Source: Apostichopus parvimensis | Lineage: Eukaryota; Echinodermata; Holothuroidea; Aspidochirotida; Stichopodidae | Length of the DNA: 20,800 bases | Direction of reading: 5' to 3' | NCBI GenBank assembly: GCA_000934455.1 | Contig: KN887964.1 | Span: 24,923-45,722 of the forward strand | Part shown: positions 13,001 through 20,306 of the stretch, piece after piece | Position numbering within the stretch: the stretch's first letter is position 1 | Layout: the number at the start of each line of letters is the position of its first letter | Made by a program: the position numbers and the translations under genes | Notes under the pieces: generated by a model | The model's input: the letters and a program-made list of their open reading frames with translations, nothing else | What the model was told of the DNA's origin: nothing | Databases searched by the model: none

Positions 13001-16000
13001 GTTGTCCTGCCTGCCTTGATCAATTAATAATCTGGTTACAGTGTTCACTCCTTCACTTGATTACTGTTTCACCCTTTAGATAGATCAATTGCATATGGGA
13101 CAATGTGTTTCATTCTCAGCCCTCCCCAGGAACAGAGTGACCTCAAAACCACCCAGGAGGTTGTCAAACATAAGAGGGTCTCCCTCTTATCTTTTAACCT
13201 TAGATGAAACATCTGTGTAGATGTACCCCCAAGGCCTGTCACAGAGCTACATGAGTATGTTTCACATTAAGCAGATTTCAATGGCTTTACACAAAGTTAA
13301 AAGCAGGTCACACAGAGGGCCTGATAATAACTCAAAGATTTTGTTCGAAAACTTTGTCCACATTAAGTCAAAAGATTTCACCAAGAAAAAAATGTGTTGG
13401 TGATTCCTCTTCTGTGACCACGTACGATGCCAAACATGTTTAAGGGGTCTCCTGTGGTTAGTGACATTAGTATGAAGGGTTTTTTTTTTTTTTGACAATG
13501 GGATGTAAGTGTTGTGTCATGTACTATTCACATATGTCTTATTAAGTTTCATTTCAAAAGTGTTTACCTGATTAAATCATTCCTGTTGCTATTTTTGGTA
13601 GACCATATTATATATTTTTTTTTTCAGGTATTTATTCTTTACTCAAAACGGATGTATAGAACCACCTGATTCTCATAAAAGTATGAAACATAATCTACAG
13701 CTGTCAGTGTTTGGACTTGCCACTTGCTTAACTGGTCTAGGAACCCAATCATAACAGCTTTCAGCCCGGCGGAAGAAAAGAAAAAAGTTTACACCGCCAA
13801 ATGTCAACTGTCAATGCAATTTGATTTTCAATGTTGTATTCATCCTTTGGGAATGTAAGTATCAAATATTGGTTGAAAGAAGCCCTTCCCATTCTCCCAT
13901 TTTTTTCTTTCTTTTTCATCTTTGATGTTCCCTTCAGTGAGCATTTTACTTCCATGCACCCTCCAAGCATTTCCACTCACTGACACATTTGAATTGCCTA
14001 GCTAATAGTAATCCTGAGGGTTTTTAAAATCCACCAGAAATTAGAACCTTTGAAAACTGTAAGCAACTTTTATCCTAAAATTTCAGTTCAATGCTGGTGA
14101 TTTTGAGAGACCTTTTGAATTGATCAATCTAAAACATCCACCCAAAACAATAGGGTTCTTGTACTAAATATGGGGAAGCCACATGCCAAATATGAGAACT
14201 GCAGCGGTGAACCATCTCAAGATATCATGTTTAGAAGCTAGGGCATCTCATACATACATACACACGCCAACTTTACTGCATAGGTTACTTGCCTGCCTAT
14301 GGCAAGTAACCAAAAATGTCAAAATTAAAGGCAAACAGGTACATTAATAAAGTCACAGAAACTACTGAGAACCTACGCTATGTCAATTTGAACTTATTCT
14401 AATGAATGTCAAATTAGTCATCCTTGTTACCAAGCCCATTAACAATCATTACTTCATACTTTGTTTTTAACATGCGTGGATGGTAATACTAATCGGTATG
14501 TATTAACCAGAGACACATTATATTACTATAGCACTAACCAAGAGCAAAAATTGAATGCCCTTGAGTCTCACAAGTAATCAAAGATTTCACATTTTCGTCA
14601 GGTTCCCATTCTTGAAATGCCTCTCATTACTACCTTAATGACTGTACAATCTCTTCAAGCATACATGTATTCAATTAACCGTGGGATGTACTTACTACAG
14701 AATGATTGCTTGAGATGATCCTTTGTCATGTAAATTATTAACGACATTGCTAGCTAATTGGCTCAGTGGGAGATTCTGTCCAAGCTGAGAGTACTGGAAG
14801 GCTTGCTGGATTGGTATCCCTCGATGAGGGTTGAAAGTGAGCAGTACGGGACCGACTCGAGTCTGTGGATGGAGGAGCACGTTAAGAATTAGTTTAATTT
14901 AATCGGTCGGTCCCAAAATAAATGCTAAAAATGTCACATAACGGTTATTCACATTTGAACTTCCAAAAAGCATTTTACTGTAAACATGAAAGCATTATAG
15001 CTGAACATTTAATATCCTAACTATCTCTCATTATCTAAATTATTAAACAGTCCTCCATGTCTGGGAATAAATCACCAAACATAATGAGTTTAAAGCTTAC
15101 CTGTCTCCCCGCAACCTTAACATTTTCACTCTGCCTTGCCTAGAGTGAACAAGTGATCTTTTAGCACTGTATGCCATCTATGATTGGACACTCCCAGTGA
15201 ATGACCTAGCCTTCCCATTCTACCACACAGAGTGCTTGAAATGTGTTGTTTTCTTTCTCACAGCAAAATTATCTCTTCCTCTGTTTATTGTTATCCACAA
15301 ACATTTTACCATCACCAAAAGAGAATTTAGGTTACCTCTTTTATGGGCTGATATAAAAACTCATTATCTAAATTAACAGTCCTCCATGTCTGATAATAAT
15401 ATGGAACGTCAAAGCCCGGCCAATGTTCTTATGGAAAAACTTTAGCACTTTCTAGCAATCTCAAGAAGAATATAACTTGCAGCATTCAATTACGATGCGA
15501 TGATCATAAACATTAAAAGGCACCTACCTATCAGCACTATTCTGCACATATATGCACAGAATGGTAGAATAGTTTAACCGGCCCTAACTTAGTGCAATGA
15601 TCATCATTTTCTAATGACCTTTGCATACATTGCTTCTGAGGGTTGACCTCATGGTGACCTTATGGTGTTAGACTACAAGATGTCCAGTCACTTTCAATGA
15701 TCGCCTTCTGATAGTTTCCCCTCAAGTCGCACCAAATAAATGTGGCATAGAAATGCTGTACAACCCTGACAACTGTAATGTAACAGCCACTTGTAATGGG
15801 CCATAGCATGTCAAAATTTATGTTGACGTTATATACAATCACCCGTTAAATACACAAGACATTCAGTTATGCACAAAGCCTCGTAAAATTACAATAACGA
15901 AAAGGAAATAATTGGAAACCTGTTCGAAAAAGCACGGTTGTCCTCATCCTATTGAATAGGGTAGAATGTCTCTCAAAATGCTGATGCTTTTGCCTATTTC

Positions 16001-19000
16001 TGGGAAAGTAAGAGCCACCTATCGGGTGATTTATACTCTTTACGATGCCTCGAAAGGCTATTGACACAGAGTCCCAGAAACCGCGAGACTGCGACAAGGA
16101 CTCTTCTTCGTGTTTAAACTTGAACAAGTTGACATCTATTCCTGTCAGCCTCTGTCTTAATTGGTTGTGCTTCAACTGTTCTCCTCCAGGAAAGTGAGAC
16201 TACTTCTCGACACTTAACATCTCGCTGGGAGGCCCTATGAACATTTCCGCTTTAAACTTTAAACTAATAACTTTAAAATTTCCTGCACCACATTAAACAA
16301 ACCTAGGAATCCAGAAACTATGGATAATGAAACAAGGAGGACACCTTATAGAATCATGTCATTTTTACCCATCTGAGTTACGAGTTATCTAGGAAAAAAG
16401 AATTCAGCACATTTCAACCTTAACACATCGAATACAATGATATACACATTTGCTCAAAAAAGGGTTCGAATTTGTGAATTCCGAGGTGCTCACTGCAATA
16501 TTTTGTTCTTTTCTATAATTTTGTGTGTGCGTGTGTTTGTGTGTTCTCCTTGATGTGTTCTTCACACCTTATTATATATTATATTTTCCTAGTTTAGACT
16601 TATTTTTATGTATCTATGGATACTAACTACTCTCCTCTTTAAATCTTGGCTTTCTGTATCTATATCTTGAGCCCCAAAACAAACCATGAAATAACATTTT
16701 TGAGAAATGTGGAAAAAAAGCCTTTTCAATTAAGTGATATAGTACTGTAGCATTACATTTCTTTAAGAACTTTCAAACCTGATGGTTTTAATTAAATAAA
16801 TTTTTTTTATTTTTTTAATATTCACAGACATTTCAGGTCCTGAAATTTGTTCAATAGAATGAACTCATTCAAAGAATTACATTTTAACAGGATGCAAAAC
16901 AAATGCGTCAATATTCTCCTCTTATACAGGCTCTCTAGTGGATAAGCAGTTTGCTAACAGTTTTATTTAATATTCTTTTTAAAAGCGTTTTATTGTGCCG
17001 TTTTTTTAAGTGTGTAACGATAAGGATCTCCACCGAAATACTTTCACATTTCTTTTTTTCCCAACCATCTTAACTTAGGAAGCAAGCAATCTTTTGTGAC
17101 TAATGATGTACGAAAGCCTATGTCTTTGACATCTGGGGATTATCAAGAACCCATGTGACCTGCTCTCATTAATTTTACTACAAAGTATGGAAGACAAGAA
17201 TACTCAATACATCTCCATCCACTTTCACTTTATGTATACTGTAATGTGTGTATTCCATGCAATCAGCACAACTCCCCAGATGACACTACACCTTAAATCA
17301 GCTCCACTTAATCCGATCTGAAAATCACAAGTGAGTAATTCAAGCTCATCAAAGAAGTTCTTCATCTTTTTCTCTTTTCATGTTTTAGCAGCGGCCGAGT
17401 AGCGCCGTCTTTAATGATCTAGGTTCATTATGCATTAATTATTATAAGTCCACGTCTATTCCTGGCATAGCATTGCTATGCATGTTTTTTCGAGGATTAT
17501 GACGCAGCCACGCATTTCATTACTTTTAATCCCACCGTGGTAATGAGTTCGGCGGTGTGAATAGTTAATAAACCCATGTCGTCGAGCAAATACCAATCTC
17601 GCTGGTAAGAAGAGAATCTTCAAAGTCCTCCTTGAAAGCACTCTAGAGATCACTGAACCTAACAGACTTGTCAGAAACCAAGAACCACCAAAACGACCTT
17701 CAACATGCACTCAGGCAACCACAACACAGCAAAGGTTCAGTGACCTGAGGCTAGGCTGGCTGGCTACAGTACTGTAAGTATTCCTTAAAGAGGATTAAAT
17801 CTCTTGAACCTACTCAAGTGGACCAAAAAAGGAAAATACTAGATAAATTGGCCTAATTCCTTGTTCTGTATTAAAACAACCAAGACATTGCACTTCAATT
17901 ATAGTGAACATGCCAATGTACTTCCCCTTTAAAACTTAACTTCTGTTCCCCTTAATATGTCATACACAAATAGAATACTTTTCACACAAGATTTCTGAGC
18001 CGGGATCCCACAAGGATCTAAATCCTTTGCTTGAGATTAACTTCCCAGAGAGAGAGAGCCATCACACCCAGGATCTGACCTGGGTATCTTAATCCTCCTC
18101 TCTGGGGAGATCACCTCCATAGCTCAAAGTCACTCTCATGTTATATACCCATTTGATATGAATGCCTTTTCGTTAAGTTCCACATATTCTGGAACATTAT
18201 GGGTGAAGTTTTAATTAAAATCCTCTTGATACAACCAGTGGGAGCAGGTTGCTTCACAGTTCATATTTGCGTGTCTCTGGGTTGCCAGCTCTAGGAAGAG
18301 ATGATAACGATGTGCAGAAACACAGAAAGTTGCAATTGTAGCACTCAAGACTTTCAACATGGATCATTAAAATATTCTAAAGACACAATTTGTTTGTTCT
18401 AAGAAATGCCACTCAGTAAGAAAAGTTATTTCAAAACAAAACAAGTAGATGCCCTACTGACCTCACTATCAGGACCTCTGTTGATCATGTGTTGATCATG
18501 TGACTGTTAACTATCAGGCTTTGCTGATGAATCTCAATAGAACAAACAACTCCCTTTTAGTACTTACCACCTAACAATAATATGCACCTTTACCTGTTAT
18601 GACATTTTTTGTCATACCCTTTTAATTCAACAACAAGGTATTGTGGTAAATTCAGCTGTTTACTCTGTTATTGTGATCCAGCGAGTGTTAAAAATTCTAT
18701 GTGGTTTCTATAAGAACATTATTATTAGCTTGCCTATTGGCAGTTTTACAAAGGCAAAATAACAGAGTGGAACCCACACTCTTATCTAGGAAAGAGATTT
18801 GATCTTTTAATGGGCTTTACCGAAACTGTTTTTGATTTGCTTCAAAAGATATTGAATACACTTGAGACAAATGTCTCTATTGTGGCCACGGTCTGAATGT
18901 TCTAGTCACTGAGAAAGCTGTGTGTTTTTTCTTTATTTCTTTTTGGAAACAAACATACCCTTTTAGGAATATTGTCAACTAATTTACAAATTCATAATTA

Positions 19001-19759
19001 TTGAGTGAACAAATGTCCCTCTCTCTCTCTCTGTTTCTATTTATTATCTGCTTAAGCATTATATAAAAGCATAAACTAATCTGTTCTTTATTTTACACCG
19101 AGTCCATGCACAGCAATAAATTGATATGTTCAGAGCATTACACCCTGCATTACTGGTTGACTTGCATTAAATGTCTGTCAGTACAGCTCCAGTTTCTTTT
19201 AAGATCCTCAAAGTTGCTAAGCTTTTTTCAAACATACCTTTCAAAATGATCTCAAGCTTCACTTAATCCTCAGACTATTAGGTAATGCTTATGTATGTTT
19301 GACAATATCGAAGCAACAGACAAAAGGAAAATGCTCTAAGGATGCTTGATGAGGTCTTAATACAGGAGTGACCATTATTACACTTACAGGCATATCTGAA
19401 GGCAAAACTGATGTTCTCTATTTCAAAAGTCATTTTTCTCAGCAAATCCTGAATTAATTGTAATTTTTGTATGAAGACTTATAGTCTACAGACAGTACAT
19501 GAGAGTTGGTTAATCAAAAGTACCTGACATTCTCCAAATTTCCATCTCTGGTGGAGAGCTCTGAGGATGCTCTCTTCTGTGAGGGGACCTGACATCTGCG
19601 ACAGGTCGTCCGGACGGGTACAAAAATCTGACGAGGACGAGGCTGAGGTCTGTTGCGAGCCGCAGGAGCACGTCGAGTAGACGCTCTTTGGGGTGGCTGA
19701 GGACACATAGGAGGATGAATAGGAGGACGTCTCTGCTATCGCATCGCTGTATCCAGAAT
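840..19759 (-). CDS. dachs: Unconventional myosin heavy chain, class XX (Dachs)-like; motor domain, partial at both ends, 13 exons
   Basis: Joining 13 minus-strand exons (19524-19759, 14696-14862, 12125-12221, 11187-11264, 10662-10821, 8813-8916, 7646-7772, 6772-6890, 5413-5560, 4434-4579, 3583-3756, 2425-2525, 840-1030) gives 1,848 nt in one open frame. All borders are GT..AG and every phase matches. The product reads through a myosin head: P-loop GESGSGKS, switch I NPSATRMG, SLAKALYCR, switch II LDMPGFQ, then TNRDV and CNFGFATHLF. In the family this head binds nucleotide and F-actin. In Drosophila, Dachs acts at apical junctions downstream of Fat and Dachsous in polarity and Hippo growth control. 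The class XX call rests on remembered similarity to insect Dachs (for example SLAKALYCR and CNFGFATHLF contexts), not on a search. Both switches are non-canonical, so ATPase activity is doubtful. The 5' end, converter, IQ motifs and tail lie outside the window. Myosin identity is near certain; class XX is about 0.75. Confidence 0.9.
1495..1580. repeat. TA/TATATG microsatellite
   Basis: A run of CTTGTATATC, TATATGTA and (TA)n units in the intron between exons M and L. The purest part is the TATATATATATAT stretch around 1550-1563. Confidence 0.85.
2090..2225. repeat. 19-bp minisatellite (TACAACAGCAGG-type), about 7 units
   Basis: Successive units start TACAACAGCAG and end in variants of GGGTGGG, mostly 19 bp long. 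The first two units are of irregular length. The array decays into AGTACAA-rich sequence to about 2420, close to the 3' splice-distal side of exon L. The frames open across it on both strands come from the repeat and are not genes. Confidence 0.92.
2425..2525 (-). CDS. dachs: Myosin exon L: GLLGLLD segment
   Basis: The acceptor is CTCTTTTAG and the donor ATAG|GTAAGT; 33 codons plus two bases. It reads DTGLLGLLDQTCLQRLS, DSKSFLQTLTSSTQSD. This is the classic P.GLL.LLDEEC..P...D.+F...L of the lower 50K domain, with the usual DEE reduced to DQT. The phase joins cleanly to the exon at 840-1030. Confidence 0.92.
2587..2825. repeat. Degenerate tandem duplication, about 100-bp period
   Basis: GTGGGATATCCATGAC around 2686 recurs as GTGGGATATCCGTAAC 100 bp later, each followed by a TGTGG.TT.ACTTTAT motif. 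A weaker first copy (GTGGGACGTTCATGGC) lies about 96 bp before. Copies are clearly diverged, so the duplication is old. Confidence 0.65.
2826..3582. other. Intron between exons L and K, remainder, AT-rich
   Basis: No gene is seen. From about 3385 to 3580 the sequence is almost pure A/T with TTAATT and TTTATTAATT repeats, ending at the donor of exon K. Confidence 0.6.
3583..3756 (-). CDS. dachs: Myosin exon K: lower 50K after switch II
   Basis: A 174-nt phase 0/0 exon, acceptor CTTCAACAG, donor CAG|GTATGT. It encodes DNRLVQLLSNISAERLHQF, YNANVLESSLKACRDDQIQ, CDVNVTYEDNSALVDLLYHQ in successive runs. This matches the family order N.FEQLCIN.ANE.LQ.FFN..VF..EQ.EY..E.I......DN..C.DLI. The FYN..+..SS.+.CRD motif is as I recall it from insect Dachs, where conventional myosins have FN.HVFK.EQEEY. 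Confidence 0.94.
3979..4974 (+). CDS. Candidate small gene interleaved with the myosin gene, three exons, about 148 residues, function unknown
   Basis: Three plus-strand blocks join in one frame: 3979-4012 (ATG start, donor GGAT|GTAAGA), 4134-4260 (acceptor TTAATATAG, donor ATGA|GTAAGT) and 4689-4974 (acceptor TTTACTGCACAG, stop TAA). The predicted protein starts MTDAEIYRQGG, continues CFMVQTYPLRRALNAKTKG and QSMYGHGRKILEIKRCHE in the basic second exon, and ends in FETYICL. I do not recognise a family. Matching phases at two junctions, good splice sites and a locally less AT-rich composition argue for a gene. Against it are the weak start context and the lack of recognised homology. The frame stays open upstream of the ATG into DVKF, so the true start could lie further 5'. 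If real, minus-strand myosin exon 4434-4579 lies inside its second intron. Confidence 0.42.
4434..4579 (-). CDS. dachs: Myosin exon J: Ser/Thr-rich loop and switch II (LDMPGFQ)
   Basis: The acceptor is CGGTAG after TTTTTTCCTCCTTCC and the donor ACA|GTAAGT. Two bases complete a Thr codon, then 48 codons. The first 33 or so residues (SCSSLLPIGSPTPSVSSYT and a second stretch rich in S and T) form a low-complexity loop with no counterpart in conventional myosins. The end, QTIQILDMPGFQSST, is the switch II strand, normally .IGVLDI.GFE. The Asp and Gly are kept, Phe/Tyr is Pro, and the Glu that pairs with the switch I Arg is Gln. If the plus-strand gene below is real, this exon lies antisense inside its second intron. 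Confidence 0.88.
5413..5560 (-). CDS. dachs: Myosin exon I: SLAKALYCR helix
   Basis: The acceptor is TTATTTTCCAG and the donor TGTA|GTAAGT; 49 codons plus one base. It begins ANLNAASLAKALYCRTVLA, the equivalent of .DALAK.LY.RLF.W, one of the best conserved myosin helices. It continues IVKRINSVCRFEHQYAIL and ends SAPGEECGIPNCS. Conventional myosins have WIV..IN here. The exon end leads into a variable, Ser-rich loop. As in exon B, the donor is a tandem GTAGTAAGT. Confidence 0.94.
5928..6309. mobile_element. Non-autonomous hAT-type DNA transposon (MITE), complete ends
   Basis: The ends are a perfect 12-bp terminal inverted repeat, CAGTGGCGGAGC on the left and GCTCCGCCACTG on the right. They are flanked by an exact 8-bp target duplication TCCACCAT (5920-5927 and 6310-6317). 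An 8-bp duplication with CA..TG ends is the hAT signature. The 382-bp interior is GC-richer than the intron and has no transposase frame, so it depended on an autonomous relative. Near the left end is a perfect 10-bp stem of seven G and seven C with a 6-nt loop (5950-5975). The intact TIR and duplication suggest a fairly recent insertion. Confidence 0.92.
6772..6890 (-). CDS. dachs: Myosin exon H: upper 50K, LLGIS..L..ALT.RT
   Basis: The acceptor is TGTCTTCCAG and the donor AAG|GTAAAG. Two bases complete a Glu codon, then 39 codons: IKFVSSLLGISGVSLYHAL, TSRTHVHKDQAIKTLCDAKK in two runs. It corresponds to ..A..LLG.....L...LT.R in myosins. The insect Dachs sequence that I recall has LTTRTHNARGQLVKSLCDAN at this point, which is strikingly close and supports class XX over other unconventional classes. 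Confidence 0.93.
7068..7252. repeat. 107-bp tandem duplication with C-rich tails
   Basis: GTATTTTGTAATTAATAGA at 7068 recurs at 7175. Both copies run through GTAAG.TTTTCCC into a C-rich tract ending CCCTGCCCTCCTCCACC. The copies differ by small indels. On the transcribed (minus) strand the tails are G-run clusters able to form quadruplexes. Confidence 0.88.
7382..7634. repeat. 107-111-bp tandem repeat, 2.3 copies, next to the exon G donor
   Basis: CATGATTGGCTATGCCAGTA at 7493 and 7600, with an older form CATATCTGGCTATACTAATA at 7382. The intervening sequence (TTCACACTCACAAAACTATA, AAACGTAACAGAATATCAAA) is almost identical in the first two units. The third unit stops at 7634, 12 bp from the donor of exon G. 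Confidence 0.93.
7646..7772 (-). CDS. dachs: Myosin exon G: upper 50K, LGI..D..R.L..VLLL helix
   Basis: The acceptor is TTTTTGACAG and the donor GAAG|GTAAGT; 42 codons plus one base. It reads SALYNLGIEFMDVMRVLSA, VLLLRNLEFQDNGGYEL, DMNGNE. The pattern A...LG......V.RVL.A.L.LGN..F corresponds to the family helix that normally ends in LHLGNI.F; here the Gly before Asn is Arg. Twelve nucleotides past the donor a 107-bp tandem repeat begins. Confidence 0.92.
7773..8533. other. Intron between exons G and F, no gene seen
   Basis: Unremarkable AT-rich intron. The only structure is a CCACCCC..AGGTGG stretch near 8505-8530. Confidence 0.5.
8534..8653. repeat. Short diverged direct duplication, about 95-bp spacing
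   Basis: AGTGGGATAATGTGACAGCA and AGTGGGATAACGAGACA are each followed by CAGTGAGG. The rest of the units are dissimilar. Confidence 0.5.
8813..8916 (-). CDS. dachs: Myosin exon F: upper 50K
   Basis: The acceptor follows a long T tract (TTTTTTTTTCTGTAG) and the donor is AGG|GTGAGT. Two bases complete a Val codon, then 34 codons read KLHLKGCTASSLRCLSA and SKSDDVDYLRIQFECFR. This is the K..L.L.....RYL..G.....D..D...F....A region of myosins that follows the ...GL..EE turn. The family usually has a slightly longer acidic loop here. Confidence 0.88.
8917..10305. other. Intron between exons F and E, no gene seen
   Basis: Short open frames at 8917-9135 and 9183-9395 on the minus strand are low-complexity (Phe/Leu-rich from poly-A/T) and have no splice or homology support. 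No transposon ends were recognised. Confidence 0.5.
10306..10573. repeat. 41-bp minisatellite carrying a CCAAT motif, interrupted by an assembly gap
   Basis: Units start at 10306, 10347, 10388 and 10429, then 10492 and 10533 after the gap. All visible copies of the TATCAACCAATCAGGGTGAG unit look identical. Each contains ACCAATCAG, a match to the CCAAT box. The true copy number is unknown because of the gap. Confidence 0.96.
10430..10479. other. Assembly gap, 50 N
   Basis: Exactly 50 N inside the minisatellite. The unit register on the two sides differs by 63 bp, which is not a multiple of 41, so 50 is a placeholder length and not a measured one. Confidence 0.98.
10584..10636 (+). other. G-rich tract, potential G-quadruplex
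   Basis: Plus strand carries runs of five, five, five, six, five and four G separated by short linkers, between the minisatellite and the exon E donor. It is on the strand opposite the transcript, so the RNA is C-rich here. Confidence 0.7.
10662..10821 (-). CDS. dachs: Myosin exon E: upper 50K, after switch I
   Basis: The acceptor is ATTTGCAG and the donor AAAG|GTGAGA; 53 codons plus one base. It reads GCVTEIGISSKGLDRIRF, then HPLWMDQCRVVSQRSDESN, then FQILKQMVVGLTPEEK. This follows the myosin order G.FIE..F...G.I.GA.I..YLLE.SRVV....ERNYHIFYQLL.G. The usual LLEKSRV is LWMDQCRV, and the NYHIFYQML helix is NFQILKQMV, so the segment is diverged but aligned without gaps. The donor lies 88 nt from a 41-bp minisatellite in the following intron. 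Confidence 0.92.
11187..11264 (-). CDS. dachs: Myosin exon D: switch I, non-canonical
   Basis: A short 78-nt phase 0/0 exon, LLTAASHVLRALCSVKTQSNPSATRM in two runs of under 20, located between exons C and E by phase and homology. The acceptor is GCATAG and the donor ATG|GTAGGT. Together with the first residue of the next exon it gives NPSATRMG where active myosins have NxxSSRFG: the first switch serine is Ala, the second is Thr, and the Arg is kept. The surrounding AA..VLRAL and KT..N match the family well. A competing CCGCAG acceptor 13 nt further in would shift the frame. Confidence 0.85.
11265..12124. other. Intron between exons D and C, no gene seen
   Basis: A 70-residue plus-strand frame at 11535-11747 has no splice partner and no recognised similarity. 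Short G-rich run at 11404-11428. Confidence 0.5.
12125..12221 (-). CDS. dachs: Myosin exon C: P-loop
   Basis: The exon encodes GESGSGKSYTSQLFLRQIY followed by an acidic DLKGEGSDSESFK, 32 codons after one base completing the Tyr codon. The Walker A motif G-x4-G-K-[S/T] is intact (GESGSGKS versus GESGAGKT in conventional myosins), so phosphate binding is structurally possible. The acceptor is TTTTCCTGCAG and the donor AAG|GTAACT. The helix LFLRQIYDL resembles the LLLRQLFD that I remember from insect Dachs. That is one reason for the class XX call. Confidence 0.93.
12402..12439. other. Long hairpin, 15 paired bases
   Basis: TACCAGGGA (12402) pairs with TCCCTGGTA (12431-12439), and GTTGTT pairs with AACAAC, around a CCAT loop with a 4-nt GTCA bulge on one side. 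It lies in the intron between exons C and B. Confidence 0.8.
12519..12542. other. 24-bp perfect palindrome
   Basis: AAAGTTTGAAAA followed directly by its reverse complement. It lies 80 bp after the hairpin at 12402. Confidence 0.85.
14283..14311. other. Perfect hairpin, 11-bp stem and 7-nt loop
   Basis: GGTTACTTGCC, loop TGCCTAT, GGCAAGTAACC. It lies in the intron about 385 bp from exon B on the 3' side of its donor. Confidence 0.9.
14696..14862 (-). CDS. dachs: Myosin exon B: NPHRG segment up to the P-loop
   Basis: The acceptor is CATCCACAG and the donor TA|GTAAGT. The exon has 55 codons plus two bases. It begins TRVGPVLLTFNPHRG, the equivalent of the canonical YTYIG.VLVAVNPY strand, and ends QAIILY, the strand that feeds the P-loop. 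A second GT lies three bases earlier in TGTAGTAAGT and would remove only the Tyr before GESGSGKS. The GTAAGT site fits the 5' splice consensus better. The adjoining upstream intron of 4.66 kb is the longest in the window. Confidence 0.9.
14863..19523. other. 4.66-kb intron between exons B and A, no gene seen
   Basis: Open frames of 84 to 102 residues at 15867-16175 and 17456-17710 on the minus strand match nothing that I know and have no splice partners. Microsatellites: TG-rich at 16521-16542, CT at 19018-19032. A short TATGACA/TGTCATA hairpin lies at 18598-18616. A stretch at about 18000-18125 has several short inverted repeats. Confidence 0.55.
15027..15395. repeat. Pair of direct repeats about 333 bp apart
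   Basis: CTCATTATCTAAATTA..ACAGTCCTCCATGTCTG at 15027-15064 recurs at 15360-15392 with a 4-nt deletion. The sequence between the copies shows no recognisable element. Confidence 0.75.
19524..19759 (-). CDS. dachs: Myosin exon A: Ser-rich N-terminal extension and first helix of the motor
   Basis: The acceptor is TTTTAG at the high end and the donor is CAG|GTACTT. The exon enters with two bases of a split codon and ends in phase 0 (78 full codons). It starts SGYSDAIAETSS and is dominated by Ser/Thr up to about residue 45, an apparently disordered leader. It then reads GPLTEESILRALHQRWKFGECQ in two stretches, which matches the myosin start pattern L(T/N)E..IL..L..RF...IYT. Class II or V heads have two more residues (usually IY) at the join to the next exon. 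An upstream exon must exist, probably beyond the window edge, because the entry codon is split and no convincing Met exon was seen in 19760-20800. Confidence 0.85.
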
Positions 19760-20246
19760 CTAAAACAAACCAACAATTAAACAAATAAATAAACATCCAG
19801 ACTTGATCATTTCAAATTAAACCTCTGTTTGTGGCATTGATGTAATATTGCTAACATTGTATCTGTGGCTGGTGTTATTTGCATGGCCATGCAGTGTATA
19901 CTCCTCTACACACTAGAAAACAAACAACAAATGGCTTTAATTCAAGGGGTTTAATACACCACCCCTTTCCATCACTTGAACTCAAGAGCAAATTTCCTCT
20001 TCTTCTTCTTCAAACCTGCTCATCTTGGAGTAATTTGGATGGTTGATTATTAGCCATGGTGCCTCATTACTCTTCATCGATATTAGCATATATGCAATAA
20101 CATCCTACACAGATGAAGCATCGGAAGAAATAAACTGATGAAAGTAAACTTGGTTTGATTACATCAGACAAGAAGGGAAGTCTATGTCCACATTCTGAAG
20201 CAGTAATCATCTTCACATACATATATGTTCTACAGTAAAGTTACTA

Positions 20247-20306
20247 GGGTTGGGCGATATTTGCTTTTTAACGTCACGATAAATAGTTCAAAAATTATCG
20301 CGATAT
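20247..20306. repeat. GGTTGGGCGATAT-type dispersed repeat fragment
   Basis: TAGGGTTGGGCGATATTTGC followed by TATCGCGATA-rich sequence resembles the ends of short DNA transposons common in animal genomes. No matching inverted end or target duplication was found within the window, so its family and right border are not defined. Confidence 0.4.

Larger units (their letters stand above)
12222..14695. other. 2.5-kb intron between exons C and B, no gene seen
   Basis: Contains the hairpins at 12402, 12519 and 14283, a (CAT)n run near 12256-12269, and a G-rich plus-strand tract at 12929-12990. Open frames at 12670, 13221, 13262 and 13761 lack splice or homology support. Confidence 0.5.

Noticed and set aside
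15867-16175. 102-residue minus-strand frame
   Set aside because: No recognisable motif and no phase-compatible splice partner. It is consistent with a chance open frame in a long intron.
17456-17710. 84-residue minus-strand frame in slightly GC-richer sequence
   Set aside because: No family recognised and no splice support. The composition alone could reflect an old repeat.
18000-18125. Possible tRNA-derived SINE on the minus strand (GAGCTATGGAGGTGA and GGTCAGATCC as A- and B-box-like words)
   Set aside because: Both boxes miss consensus positions, the arm does not fold as a T-arm with a 7-nt loop, and no tail or target duplication is visible.
19510-19776. Two alternative minus-strand frames (88 and 64 residues) over exon A
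   Set aside because: Shadows of exon A; only the Ser-rich frame joins in phase to the NPHRG exon and continues the myosin pattern.
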